Shown here one piece after another: positions 34,797 to 44,068 of a stretch of 64,000 nt of DNA (within the stretch, counting starts at the first letter, position 1; the number at the start of each line of letters is the position of its first letter). The translations under genes and the position numbers were made by a program. The stretch lies in NCBI GenBank assembly GCA_051652785.1, contig JBOFUX010000041.1, positions 1 through 64,000 of the forward strand, in the 5' to 3' direction. Under the pieces are notes generated by a model that was given only the letters and a program-made list of their open reading frames with translations, was not told where the DNA came from and did no database searches. The DNA is from JAGNZR01 sp051652785 (lineage in GTDB: Bacteria; Fusobacteriota; Fusobacteriia; Fusobacteriales; Fusobacteriaceae).

Positions 34797-35588
34797 CTAT
34801 CTTTTAAATATATTTTTAAATTTTGATATAAAACCTTTTTTTGTATCTAAATCCAAAAACGGCACCTCTTCTCCAATCGCTCTCTTTGCTATATTTCTAT
34901 ATGCTTGAGCTGCTAAAGACTCACCTTTTAAAACTACAGGCTCTCCTTTATTAGTTGAGATAACTATATTTTCATCATCAGGAATAATTCCAATAATTTC
35001 CACTGCTAAAATATCAACAATATCTTCCACACTAAGCATATTTCCTTCTTTTACCATATTCATTCTTATTCTATTAATAATAAGCTTCGGATTTTTAATC
35101 TCACTAGCTTCTAAGAGTCCAATTATTCTATCTGCATCTCTCACGGCTGAAACTTCTGGTGTTGTTACTACATAAGCTTCATCTGCTGCTATTATAGCAT
35201 TTTTGAATCCTTGCTCTATTCCTGCAGGACAATCTAAAATAATATAATCAAAATCATCTTTTAGGGAGTCAATAAGTTCTTTCACTTGTTCTGGAGTAAC
35301 ATCATTTTTATCTTTTGACTGAGCAGCTGGTAAAAGATATAGTGATGGACATCTTTTATCTTTTATCATAGCAGATTTTGCTTTACAACGTCCTTCAATT
35401 ACATCTACAAGGTCAAAAACTATTCTATTTTCTAAACCTATTACCACATCTAAATTTCTAAGTCCTATATCCATGTCAACAAGTAAAACTTTTTTTTGTA
35501 ACATTGCAAGACCTGCACCTAAATTTGCTGTTGTTGTTGTTTTTCCAACACCACCTTTACCAGATGTTATTACCAATACCTTCCCCAT
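34797..35588 (-). CDS. minD: Septum site-determining ATPase MinD
   Basis: 263 aa. Deviant Walker A 'KGGVGKTT' (11-18), 'DMDIGLRNLD' switch, 'ILDCPAGIE' Walker B, and a C-terminal amphipathic membrane helix 'FISKFKNIFKR'. Recruits MinC and MinE to the membrane. Eight bases separate it from both neighbours minC and minE. Confidence 0.97.
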   Translation of the reverse strand: MGKVLVITSGKGGVGKTTTTANLGAGLAMLQKKVLLVDMDIGLRNLDVVIGLENRIVFDLVDVIEGRCKAKSAMIKDKRCPSLYLLPAAQSKDKNDVTPEQVKELIDSLKDDFDYIILDCPAGIEQGFKNAIIAADEAYVVTTPEVSAVRDADRIIGLLEASEIKNPKLIINRIRMNMVKEGNMLSVEDIVDILAVEIIGIIPDDENIVISTNKGEPVVLKGESLAAQAYRNIAKRAIGEEVPFLDLDTKKGFISKFKNIFKR

Positions 35589-35596
35589 AATTCCCC

Positions 35597-36256
35597 CTAA
35601 AAATTAAAATTTTTATCTATAAAGTCTATCGTTATTTGTTCATTCTTTATATAGGCTACTTCAAATCCCATTGTTTTATCAATTTTTTTATTTGCTATAA
35701 TCCCTTGCTCTGGATGTTTCGCTATAAAAGTAGCAATTCTAAGTTGAATTGGATTAAAAGCTTTTCCTACTATTATAGCTTTTTCATCTCCATTTTTTCC
35801 AGCTTGAACAATACCGGATATTTTTCCAATTACAATAACATTTCCTTTTGCCTCCACAATCGCTCCAGGATTTATGTCTCCAAATATAATAATATGACCT
35901 TCAAAACTAATAACTGCTCCAGATCTTAATGTTCCCCAATGAAATTTAGTTATTCCTTCTTCCGTGGAAAAATTTTCGATTTTTTTAATCTCTTCAATTT
36001 TTTCCTCTTGATTATAATATAAATAAATTATTTCAATAGATGTCACTTTTTTTAATGTTGCTATTAATTTATTTTTCTCTTTTTCTAATAGTTTTCTTCC
36101 TTTAAACTCAACATCTATTTTTGAATTTTTTACCATATTTTCAATTTCTAATATTTTTTTTATAAATGCTTTTTGCAATAACTTAAATTCTATACTATCA
36201 TCCAGTATAAATGTTAACATTTTATTTTTAAATTTTAAAGTTATTAGACTATCCAT
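35597..36256 (-). CDS. minC: Septum site-determining protein MinC
   Basis: 219 aa. N-terminal FtsZ-inhibiting domain (about 1-100) and C-terminal beta-helix domain (about 115-210; 'GAVISFEGHIIIFGDINPGA', 'GNVIVIGKISGIVQAG'). An upstream TTG at 36271 is in frame, but GAAGGAG lies nine bases before the ATG at 36256, so that is the start. Heads the minCDE genes, 28 bases after the ABC permease. Confidence 0.94.
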   Translation of the reverse strand: MDSLITLKFKNKMLTFILDDSIEFKLLQKAFIKKILEIENMVKNSKIDVEFKGRKLLEKEKNKLIATLKKVTSIEIIYLYYNQEEKIEEIKKIENFSTEEGITKFHWGTLRSGAVISFEGHIIIFGDINPGAIVEAKGNVIVIGKISGIVQAGKNGDEKAIIVGKAFNPIQLRIATFIAKHPEQGIIANKKIDKTMGFEVAYIKNEQITIDFIDKNFNF

Positions 36257-36284
36257 AGTAAACTCCTTCAATTATATTATAAAA

Positions 36285-37166
36285 CTATAGATCATTTTTA
36301 TCATAAGCTTTCCCTGATGAGCTAGGTGCTACTGCTTTTCCCACTACTCCTGCTAGAGCTAGCAAAGTAAGGATATATGGTATCATTTGTATAAATTGTG
36401 GTGGTATAAATGTGAAATACTGTTGAATTAAAACTTGAGCTGCATCTGCAAATCCAAATAATAAACTAGCAAGAATTACACCTTTAGGCTTCCATTTTCC
36501 AAAAACAAGTGCTGCTAAAGCTATAAAACCTCTTCCTGCAGACATTTCTTTTGTAAATTGGCTCAATGCTCCTATGGAAAGATAACCTCCTCCCAATCCT
36601 GCCAACATTCCAGATAAAATAACTCCAATATATCTTATCTTATAAACATCTATTCCTACAGTATCTGCAGCTAAAGGATATTCTCCCACAGCTCTCATTC
36701 TTAATCCTGTAACAGTTTTATATAGAAATATCCCTGAAAGTATAACAACTATATAAACAATATAGACTACAACCGACACTCCAAAAATTCTTGGAGCACT
36801 AGGAACTATTGGTGTATTACTTGATTGTTGAAATAATACTCTTAACATAAAAACTGTAAAACCAGAAGCAAAAAGATTTATTGCTACCCCAGATACCACT
36901 TGATTTCCTTTGTATTTTATACTTATAATCGCATGAATTAGAGCGATAAATCCTCCTCCAATTATTCCTCCTAAAAGTCCTAAAATCCAACTTCCAGTAT
37001 AATATGATGTTATAGCAGTAAAAAAAGCTCCCATTAACATCATTCCTTCTAAACCTATATTTACAACTCCTGAAATTTCAGAAAACATTCCACCTATTGC
37101 AGTTATCATAATAGGTGTTGCTTGTCTTAAAGTTGCCATTAATAAACTTAATATAATAGTTACCAT
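36285..37166 (-). CDS. Nucleoside-type ABC transporter permease (NupQ/YufQ-like)
   Basis: 293 aa with eight to nine membrane segments. 'TPIMITAIGGMFSEISGVVNIGLEGMML' at the N terminus and 'GRGFIALAALVFGKWKPKG' are hallmark blocks of the RbsC-like permeases paired with BmpA-type nucleoside lipoproteins. Three bases after the second permease gene. Substrate is presumably nucleosides, from family resemblance. Confidence 0.88.
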   Translation of the reverse strand: MVTIILSLLMATLRQATPIMITAIGGMFSEISGVVNIGLEGMMLMGAFFTAITSYYTGSWILGLLGGIIGGGFIALIHAIISIKYKGNQVVSGVAINLFASGFTVFMLRVLFQQSSNTPIVPSAPRIFGVSVVVYIVYIVVILSGIFLYKTVTGLRMRAVGEYPLAADTVGIDVYKIRYIGVILSGMLAGLGGGYLSIGALSQFTKEMSAGRGFIALAALVFGKWKPKGVILASLLFGFADAAQVLIQQYFTFIPPQFIQMIPYILTLLALAGVVGKAVAPSSSGKAYDKNDL

Positions 37167-37169
37167 TGA

Positions 37170-38216
37170 CTACACCACCTTTTTTCTTTTTATTACAAAT
37201 CTAAACATATTTTCTGCTGCTATAAGTAAAATTATAATAGCTTGAATCATTATTATTATTTGACTAGGAATTGAGGTGTTAAATTGCATAGATCTACCTC
37301 CAACTCTTAAACCTGCAAATAAAATTGCTGCCGCTAAAGCTCCAAAAGGATTATTTTTTCCTAGAAGTGCAACTGATATTCCATCAAATCCAAATGTAGC
37401 CATAAGACCTTGTTTATATGTATATTGTCCTACTCCTCCCAAAACTCTTTCTGCTCCTGCAAAAGCTGCTAAAGCTCCAGAAATACCTAAAGAAAGTGCC
37501 ATTATTAATTTTACATTTATCCCTGCATTTTCTGAGGCAGTAGGATTATAACCTACTGCCTTTATTTTATATCCTAAAACTGTTTTTTCAAAAATAAACC
37601 AAACAATTACAACCATTACTAAAGCTATAATAAAACCATAATTAAGAGCCTCATTAGTCCATGGCATAATTTGCTGTAATTTAGCAGAATCTAAAACTGG
37701 TGGTGTTTGAGGGTTTGGTCCATTTATTCCACCTTGTTTAAGAGGGTAATTTATCATATACTGTTCTACATTCATAGCTATATAATTTAACATTATTGTA
37801 GAGATAACTTCATGGATACCTAATTTAGCTTTTAAAATACCCGCTATAAATGCCCATAAAAATCCTCCTAAAACTGCTAATAATATAACTATGTAAACAT
37901 TATTTATAAAATTATTAGCTACAAAAGCTCCCACTCCAGCAGCAACAAGTCCTGATATTGTTATTTGACCTTGAGCTCCTATATTAAACATTCCACCTTT
38001 AAATGCAAAAAGTACAGCAAGTCCTGTGAAAATCATAGGGGTTGCTTCTAGTAAAGTTCTGGCTATTGCTTTTTGAGTTGAAAATGCACCAGTAAATAAG
38101 TAATAATAAGCTGTTATTGGACTTTCTCCTAAATATGCTATGATTACAGCTCCTATTATTAGAGCTATTACTACAGCTACTATAGGAATTAATATGTTTT
38201 CCAATTTTTTATTCAT
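37170..38216 (-). CDS. Nucleoside-type ABC transporter permease (NupP/YufP-like)
   Basis: 348 aa, about ten membrane segments. 'EATPMIFTGLAVLFAFKGGMFNIGAQGQ' and 'NAGINVKLIMALSLGISGALA' match the YufP group. Overlaps the ATPase gene by eight bases (stop and start interleaved), indicating coupling. Forms the channel with the following permease. Confidence 0.89.
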   Translation of the reverse strand: MNKKLENILIPIVAVVIALIIGAVIIAYLGESPITAYYYLFTGAFSTQKAIARTLLEATPMIFTGLAVLFAFKGGMFNIGAQGQITISGLVAAGVGAFVANNFINNVYIVILLAVLGGFLWAFIAGILKAKLGIHEVISTIMLNYIAMNVEQYMINYPLKQGGINGPNPQTPPVLDSAKLQQIMPWTNEALNYGFIIALVMVVIVWFIFEKTVLGYKIKAVGYNPTASENAGINVKLIMALSLGISGALAAFAGAERVLGGVGQYTYKQGLMATFGFDGISVALLGKNNPFGALAAAILFAGLRVGGRSMQFNTSIPSQIIIMIQAIIILLIAAENMFRFVIKRKKVV

Positions 38217-39735
38217 TTATTTTACCACCTGCCATTAATATTCCAATTTTTTCTTCTGTTGCTTCCTCTCTATTTAAAATTCCCGTTATATGTCCTGCAC
38301 ACATAACTGCTATTTTATCTGATAAATTCATTATCTCTGAAAGCTCAGAGGAAACAACTAGTAATGCTTTTCCTTTCTCTTTTTCTAATAAGAGCATTTT
38401 ATGTATAGATTCAATAGCACCAATATCTACTCCTCTCGTTGGCTGTGCTGCAATTATAAGGAGATTTTTTTTCTCAAGTTCTCTTGCGACTATTATCTTT
38501 TGCTGATTTCCACCAGAAAATTTTCCAAATTCAAGTTCTGGTTCAGCTGGTCTAACATCATATTTTAATATATATTTTAGTGTTCTACTTTTTATTTTTT
38601 CAAAATTTATCAAAAATCTTTTTTTAGAATATAATGTCTCATGTTGTCCTAATGCAAAATTTTCCATAAGATTATACTCTGCTATCCCTGCTCTCTTATG
38701 TCTATCTTCTGGAATATGTGCTATTCCTGCATTATCAAGCTTTCTTCTTCCTATATTAGAAATTATATTTCCGCTCAATTTTATTTCTCCACCTTTTTCT
38801 ATTTTCATGAGTCCAGTTAAAGCTTCTATAAGTTCTGTTTGACCACTTCCTTCTACTCCTGCTAAACCTAGTACTTCTCCTTCTCTAATTGAAAAAGAAA
38901 CATTTTCTACTTTCATCACTCCAAAATTATTTTTTAAAGAAACATTTTTTACTGTCAATATTTCTTTTCCTATTTTTACTATTGGTTTTTTTGTAGTAAA
39001 AAGTACTGCTCTTCCAACCATTGCATTAGCAATCATCTCTTTTGTAGCTTTTGAGGTTTTAAAATTTGAAATATTTTTTCCTCTTCTAATTACAGTTATA
39101 TTATCTGAAATAGCTAAAACTTCTTCCAATTTATGGGATATAAATATAATTGTTTTTCCTTCAGCTATTAAATTATCTATAATTTTATAAAGTTCTTTTG
39201 TTTCTTGAGGTGTTAAAACTGCCGTTGGCTCATCAAATACTAATAGATTAGCTCCTTTAAATAAAATTTTTAAAATCTCTATTCTTTGTTGCATTCCAAC
39301 AGACAAATCTTTTATAAGAGCGTTGGGTTCTATATCTAAACCATATTTATGTGAAACGTCAATTACATCTTTTCTAGCTTTATCCAAATCTAAAAACATT
39401 CCTTTTTTAGGTTCAACACCTAGTATCATATTTTCTGCTACCGTCAATGTTGGAACTAGCATAAAATGTTGATAAACCATTCCAATTCCTAATTCTGCTG
39501 CAATACTAGGTCCATCTATTATTGTTTCTTTTCCATTTAAAATTATTTTTCCAGATGTTGGTTGATATAAACCATTTAATATTTTCATTAATGTAGATTT
39601 TCCTGCTCCATTTTCTCCTACTATAGCGTGTTTTTCACCTTTAAGAATATTAAGATTTATGCAATCATTAGCGATTACTTTTCCCCCTACAAAAGTTTTC
39701 CTAATATTTTCCATTTTTAATATACATTGGTCCAC
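38209..39735 (-). CDS. Nucleoside-type ABC transporter ATP-binding protein, two-domain (NupO/YufO-like)
   Basis: 508 aa with two ABC domains. First: Walker A 'GENGAGKST', signature 'LSVGMQQR', Walker B 'LLVFDEPTAVLTP'. Second: altered Walker A 'GVEGSGQTE' without the Lys, signature 'FSGGNQQK', 'LLIIAAQPTRGVD'. This asymmetry is normal in the RbsA/YufO group. Start is GTG at 39735 with GGAGG five bases before it. No BmpA-type lipoprotein gene lies beside the transporter. 25 bases after the phosphatase gene. Confidence 0.92.
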   Translation of the reverse strand: MDQCILKMENIRKTFVGGKVIANDCINLNILKGEKHAIVGENGAGKSTLMKILNGLYQPTSGKIILNGKETIIDGPSIAAELGIGMVYQHFMLVPTLTVAENMILGVEPKKGMFLDLDKARKDVIDVSHKYGLDIEPNALIKDLSVGMQQRIEILKILFKGANLLVFDEPTAVLTPQETKELYKIIDNLIAEGKTIIFISHKLEEVLAISDNITVIRRGKNISNFKTSKATKEMIANAMVGRAVLFTTKKPIVKIGKEILTVKNVSLKNNFGVMKVENVSFSIREGEVLGLAGVEGSGQTELIEALTGLMKIEKGGEIKLSGNIISNIGRRKLDNAGIAHIPEDRHKRAGIAEYNLMENFALGQHETLYSKKRFLINFEKIKSRTLKYILKYDVRPAEPELEFGKFSGGNQQKIIVARELEKKNLLIIAAQPTRGVDIGAIESIHKMLLLEKEKGKALLVVSSELSEIMNLSDKIAVMCAGHITGILNREEATEEKIGILMAGGKINE

Positions 39736-39760
39736 TTTTTCCTCCCATGAATATTTTATT

Positions 39761-41272
39761 TTAATTTCCTATGTTTTTCATTATTACAAATGTTAAATCA
39801 TCTATTTGTTCATGTTCTTTTTCAAACTCCATTAATCTTTTTAATAAACTTATTTTTATATTTTCTGAAGTTTCATATCGATTTTTATAAATAATATCCT
39901 TTAATCTATTCATTCCAAATAGTTCTTTTTCTTTATTTTCTGCTTCAGTTATTCCATCTGTATAGAGTACAACTATATCCCCTTTTTCTAATTTTATTTC
40001 TGATTGATTGTATCTATAATCTTTTATAAATCCTATAGCCACTCCCTTTACTGTATGGAGTTCTATTTTATCTGTCTTTGCCCTATAAACGATAATCGGA
40101 TTATGACCAGCATTAGAATAAGATAAAATTTTTGTTTTATAATCAAATTTACAATGCATAATAGTAATAAACATATCTTCCGCAATATCAGGATAAATAA
40201 TTTTATTTAAAGCATTTAAATCTTGTCTTGGTGCTATTCCTCTAGTGCTTAAAGTTTTTAGTATGGATCTAGCAATTGCCATTAAAAATGCAGCAGGCAT
40301 ACCTTTTCCACTTACATCTGCCATTGTTACATAGAGATTTTCTGACTCGTGAATATAATAATCATAATAATCTCCACCGATCTCTTTAGCAGGTTCAAAA
40401 TAATTTGCAATATCTAAACCAAAAATCGACTTAACATCTTGGGGAATTATTTGTTTTTGCATTTTTGAGGCTAGCTCTAATTCCTTTGATATTCTTTCTT
40501 TTATTAGTAAATCTGCATAAATTTGTGCATTATTTATTGCAATTGATATTTGGATAACTAAGGCTGATATTGTCTCTTCATCTAAATCAATTAAATTATC
40601 CTTATCTTCAATAACAAAAATTACCCCTAATTCTTTTCCTTTTACAACAAGAGGAGAAATTATAACAGTCTCTTCTTGTTCCAATGAAAAGTTTTTAGAT
40701 AATTCTTTATATATTTTTGTGAATTTTTCTCTATTGAATTTTTTCCATTCATCTAGCTCATAAAAAACTTCACCAGCGTAACTAATATTTCCTTTTATTC
40801 TTTTTCTTTTTAATTCTCCATTTTCCCATAAATATAAAGATATTCTTTTCGCACCAGTTAGAACAAAATAAGCATCTAATATTATATCAACTGTTTTTTT
40901 TAGTTCAATTACTGATAAAACTGTTCTTGCCAATGCATTTAAATTAGATAAATTTGCTACTCTTTTTTCAAGTGCTTGATTGCTATATTTAAGCTGATTT
41001 GATTTAGTCACAAGAGCATTATACGTTATTTCTAATTCAGTTCTATATTCTCTTAATTCTTCAATGGAATTATCTAATTCATTTTTTTGTTTTCTTAACT
41101 CTTTGAATAGATCTAGATACTCTTCTTTTAAATTCTCAGGAATTTTTTTATACCTCTCATTCGTTCTAAAACTATTCATTATATTCTCTATAAGAATTCT
41201 TTGTTTTTTTTCATGTCTTTTTAATAAATAAATAAAACCAATAAAAAGAAAAAATATTACACCTAAACTCAT
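39761..41272 (-). CDS. Membrane-anchored GAF/SpoIIE-type serine phosphatase
   Basis: 503 aa. N-terminal membrane helix (1-14, 'LGVIFFLFIGFIYLL'), coiled coil (about 30-105, 'LRKQKNELDNSIEELREYR'), GAF domain (about 110-255), then a PP2C/SpoIIE domain (about 270-503) with metal-binding Asp in 'EIGGDYYDYY', 'VTMADVSGKGMPAAFLMA', 'NAGHNP' and 'LYTDGITEA'. RsbU-like enzymes dephosphorylate anti-sigma antagonists, but no partner (STAS or RsbW-like kinase) lies nearby. Target and GAF ligand unknown. Confidence 0.9.
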   Translation of the reverse strand: MSLGVIFFLFIGFIYLLKRHEKKQRILIENIMNSFRTNERYKKIPENLKEEYLDLFKELRKQKNELDNSIEELREYRTELEITYNALVTKSNQLKYSNQALEKRVANLSNLNALARTVLSVIELKKTVDIILDAYFVLTGAKRISLYLWENGELKRKRIKGNISYAGEVFYELDEWKKFNREKFTKIYKELSKNFSLEQEETVIISPLVVKGKELGVIFVIEDKDNLIDLDEETISALVIQISIAINNAQIYADLLIKERISKELELASKMQKQIIPQDVKSIFGLDIANYFEPAKEIGGDYYDYYIHESENLYVTMADVSGKGMPAAFLMAIARSILKTLSTRGIAPRQDLNALNKIIYPDIAEDMFITIMHCKFDYKTKILSYSNAGHNPIIVYRAKTDKIELHTVKGVAIGFIKDYRYNQSEIKLEKGDIVVLYTDGITEAENKEKELFGMNRLKDIIYKNRYETSENIKISLLKRLMEFEKEHEQIDDLTFVIMKNIGN

Positions 41273-41336
41273 AATGTCTCCTATCAGTTATTTTTTATGC
41301 TAAATTAAATATAGTATACTCTATTTTTCAATGTTT

Positions 41337-43112
41337 TTAAACCTTTTTTTCATACTCTTTTATTGCTAAGGCTATATTTATAGGAACTATCTTCTTTAAT
41401 TGTTCTAAATCAGCTTTAAATATATTTTTTATACTTTTAAATTCATTAATTAAAAGTAATTTCCTCTTTTCCCCAATTCCTTTTATCTGGTTTAATTCAG
41501 AAGTTATCACTCTTTTACTTCTCAACTTTCTATGATAAGTTACTCCAAATCTATGTGCCTCATCTCTTACTCTTTGAAATATTTTTATAGATTCTTTTGA
41601 CATATCAATAATATATGGTGTTGTTTCCCCATATTTAAAGACTAGCTCTTCTTTTTTTGCTAAACTTAATAAATCCACTAAATGTAATTTATTTAATTTT
41701 TTTAATATTTTTCCAACTGCATTTATTTGCCCCAATCCTCCATCTATTAAAATCATATCAGGAAATTCACTTTCTTTTAGTTTTGAGTATCTTCTTGTAA
41801 CTACCTCTTCCATCATAGCAAAATCATCTGGAGTATCTTTACAAATTATTTTATATTTTCTATACTCATTTGTTTTCGTAATACCTTCAATAGCAACACT
41901 CATAGAGGCAACTGCATCTTTTCCTGAAATATTAGAAATATCAAAGCATTCTATTCTCCTTGGATATTTTTTAAGAGTTAATTTTTGATATATATACATA
42001 AGTCCCTCTTCTACAACTGATTTTCTTTTATAGTAAGACTCTATATCTTTTTCTAAGTTTAAAGTTGCCATATGTAAACTTTCTTGTTTTCTACTCTTAA
42101 TTTTTGGAAAAAATAACTCTACATTATTTTCTGAATATGTATTAAAATATTTTTCCATTAAACTTTTATATACTTTTAACGAAGGATTAAAAACTATATT
42201 TTTAGGAATAAAATGTTTTGAATAATATGCAAAAATTATCATTTCATTTAAATCCTCATAAATTTTATCTTTCAATGAAATTGTTACACTATTTTTTCCT
42301 ACAATTTTTCCTTCTCTGTAACTTAAAACTAATACAAAAACATTTTCATCAACTTTTTTATAAACAAAAGAATCTTCATCTATATAATTTTTCAACTCTG
42401 TTATTTGAGAAATAGTACTATTTTTTAATTCATCTATTTGATTTTTTAGAATAAGCGCTTCTTCAAATTTCATTTCATTAGAATATTTTAACATCTCATT
42501 ATAAATTTCGTCTATATATTCTTTTCCATTACCTTTTAAAATTCTTTTTATCCCTTCTATTTTAAAATTATACTCTATTTCTATATTTTTATAAACACAG
42601 GGTCCTACACAAAAATGCATATAATATTTTAAACAAGGTTTTGAATATATTTTTTTCATGTCTCTATTACAATCTCTAATATTAAAAATTCTCAATAAAG
42701 TTTTTTTTAAGTTCCAAGCTCCGTGTGGATAAGGTCCATAGTAAGTTCCTTTTTTACTATCCAAAGATCTTGTAGTTCTAATTATAGTTAGAGAGGGGAA
42801 GCTCTCATTTCCTATTTTTATATAAGGATATGTTTTTTGGTCTTTTAAAGCTATATTATACTTAGGTGAATATTGCTTTATTAAATTATTCTCCAATACA
42901 AGTGCATCTATTTCACTATTGCAAAGAATATATTCAATATCTTCAATATTTTTAACTAATTCTTTTGTTTTAGTATTTTCATGTTCTCTATTAAAATATG
43001 ATGAAACTCTATTTTTAAGATTTTTAGCCTTTCCAACATAAATTACAACTGATTTTTTTTTCATAATATAAACACCTGGATTTTCAGGAATATCTACAAT
43101 ATTTATACTCAT
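41337..43112 (-). CDS. uvrC: Excinuclease ABC subunit C
   Basis: 591 aa. GIY-YIG nuclease (about 8-90; 'PGVYIMKKKSVVIYVGKAKN') makes the 3' incision, UVR motif near 200-230, RNase H-like 5' nuclease (about 370-540; 'IECFDISNISG', 'DMILIDGGLGQI'), and C-terminal helix-hairpin-helix ('LNQIKGIGEKRKLLLI'). Four bases after rapZ; its Shine-Dalgarno sequence is weak and lies within the rapZ end, so translation may be coupled. Confidence 0.96.
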   Translation of the reverse strand: MSINIVDIPENPGVYIMKKKSVVIYVGKAKNLKNRVSSYFNREHENTKTKELVKNIEDIEYILCNSEIDALVLENNLIKQYSPKYNIALKDQKTYPYIKIGNESFPSLTIIRTTRSLDSKKGTYYGPYPHGAWNLKKTLLRIFNIRDCNRDMKKIYSKPCLKYYMHFCVGPCVYKNIEIEYNFKIEGIKRILKGNGKEYIDEIYNEMLKYSNEMKFEEALILKNQIDELKNSTISQITELKNYIDEDSFVYKKVDENVFVLVLSYREGKIVGKNSVTISLKDKIYEDLNEMIIFAYYSKHFIPKNIVFNPSLKVYKSLMEKYFNTYSENNVELFFPKIKSRKQESLHMATLNLEKDIESYYKRKSVVEEGLMYIYQKLTLKKYPRRIECFDISNISGKDAVASMSVAIEGITKTNEYRKYKIICKDTPDDFAMMEEVVTRRYSKLKESEFPDMILIDGGLGQINAVGKILKKLNKLHLVDLLSLAKKEELVFKYGETTPYIIDMSKESIKIFQRVRDEAHRFGVTYHRKLRSKRVITSELNQIKGIGEKRKLLLINEFKSIKNIFKADLEQLKKIVPINIALAIKEYEKKV

Positions 43113-43116
43113 AATT

Positions 43117-44016
43117 TTACCAATGTCCTTTTTCTTCTTCTCTATTTGATGTATATATTTTTATGTTTTTTATTTTTGAGAGTTCCTCATTAAATAATTG
43201 TACAAAAGTTACTGAACGGTGTTTTCCACCACTACAACCAAAGCCTATAGATAGATGTTTTTTTCCTTCTTTAATATAATTGGGAATTAAAAATTTAATC
43301 ATATCCATAAGTCTATTATAAAATTCTTTTGAAACTTCACTATCCATAACATAATCTTGAACGTCTTTGTCTTTTCCATTTTTTATTTTTAATTCTTTTA
43401 TATAGTATGGATTCGGCAAAAACCTTACATCAAAAACTAAATCTAAATCTATAGGCATACCATATTTAAAACCAAAAGATTGAAGATGAATATTTAGTTC
43501 ATTTAAATCTTTATTTTTCAAATAATAATTTTCTTTAATTTTTTCTCCTAATTGTTTAGCAGAGAGATAAGATGTGTCAATTATTTTTGTAGCTCTTTCT
43601 CTAATTCCATACATAATATCTCGTTCGTTTTTTATATTTTCTAAAAGTGTAGAAAATTCAAGAGGATGTTTTCTTCTTGTTAAATTATATCTATTTAAAA
43701 TCATTTCATCTGAAGCCTCTAAAAATATTATTTCATTATTTGGAATCATCTCTTTTACAAAATCTAAAAATTCTAAATATTCTGAAATTTCTTCAAATGA
43801 TCTTATATCTAAACCTATTGCTATTTTATTTATTTTACCTTTTTTTATTCTTAATTCCTTGTGATTAACACTATATTTTTCAATTATAAATTTACTTAAT
43901 GTACAAGGTAGATTATCCATAGTTAAATAGTCCATATCTTCTAAGAAATTTAAAACTGATGTTTTTCCAGCACCACTTAGTCCTGTTACAATTACTAAAC
44001 TTTCTATTGCTATCAT
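43117..44016 (-). CDS. rapZ: RapZ/YvcJ-family nucleotide-binding protein
   Basis: 299 aa. Walker A 'GLSGAGKTS' (13-21), 'TMDNLP', 'EASDEMILNRYNLTRRKHPL', and C-terminal 'IGFGCSGGKHRSVTF' with 'GHW' at the end. In E. coli it controls GlmS expression through sRNA decay; in Bacillus YvcJ hydrolyses GTP. Role here unknown. AGGAGG before the ATG, 4 bases from uvrC. Confidence 0.93.
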   Translation of the reverse strand: MIAIESLVIVTGLSGAGKTSVLNFLEDMDYLTMDNLPCTLSKFIIEKYSVNHKELRIKKGKINKIAIGLDIRSFEEISEYLEFLDFVKEMIPNNEIIFLEASDEMILNRYNLTRRKHPLEFSTLLENIKNERDIMYGIRERATKIIDTSYLSAKQLGEKIKENYYLKNKDLNELNIHLQSFGFKYGMPIDLDLVFDVRFLPNPYYIKELKIKNGKDKDVQDYVMDSEVSKEFYNRLMDMIKFLIPNYIKEGKKHLSIGFGCSGGKHRSVTFVQLFNEELSKIKNIKIYTSNREEEKGHW

Positions 44017-44038
44017 AATCTCCTCCTAATTTTAAAAA

Positions 44039-44065
44039 TAAAAAGCTGCATAAAAGCAGCTTTTT
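44039..44065 (-). terminator. Terminator after argS
   Basis: AAAAAGCTGC and GCAGCTTTTT arms around a 6-nt loop, with T-tract, directly after the argS stop at 44069. Confidence 0.85.
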
Positions 44066-44068
44066 ATT

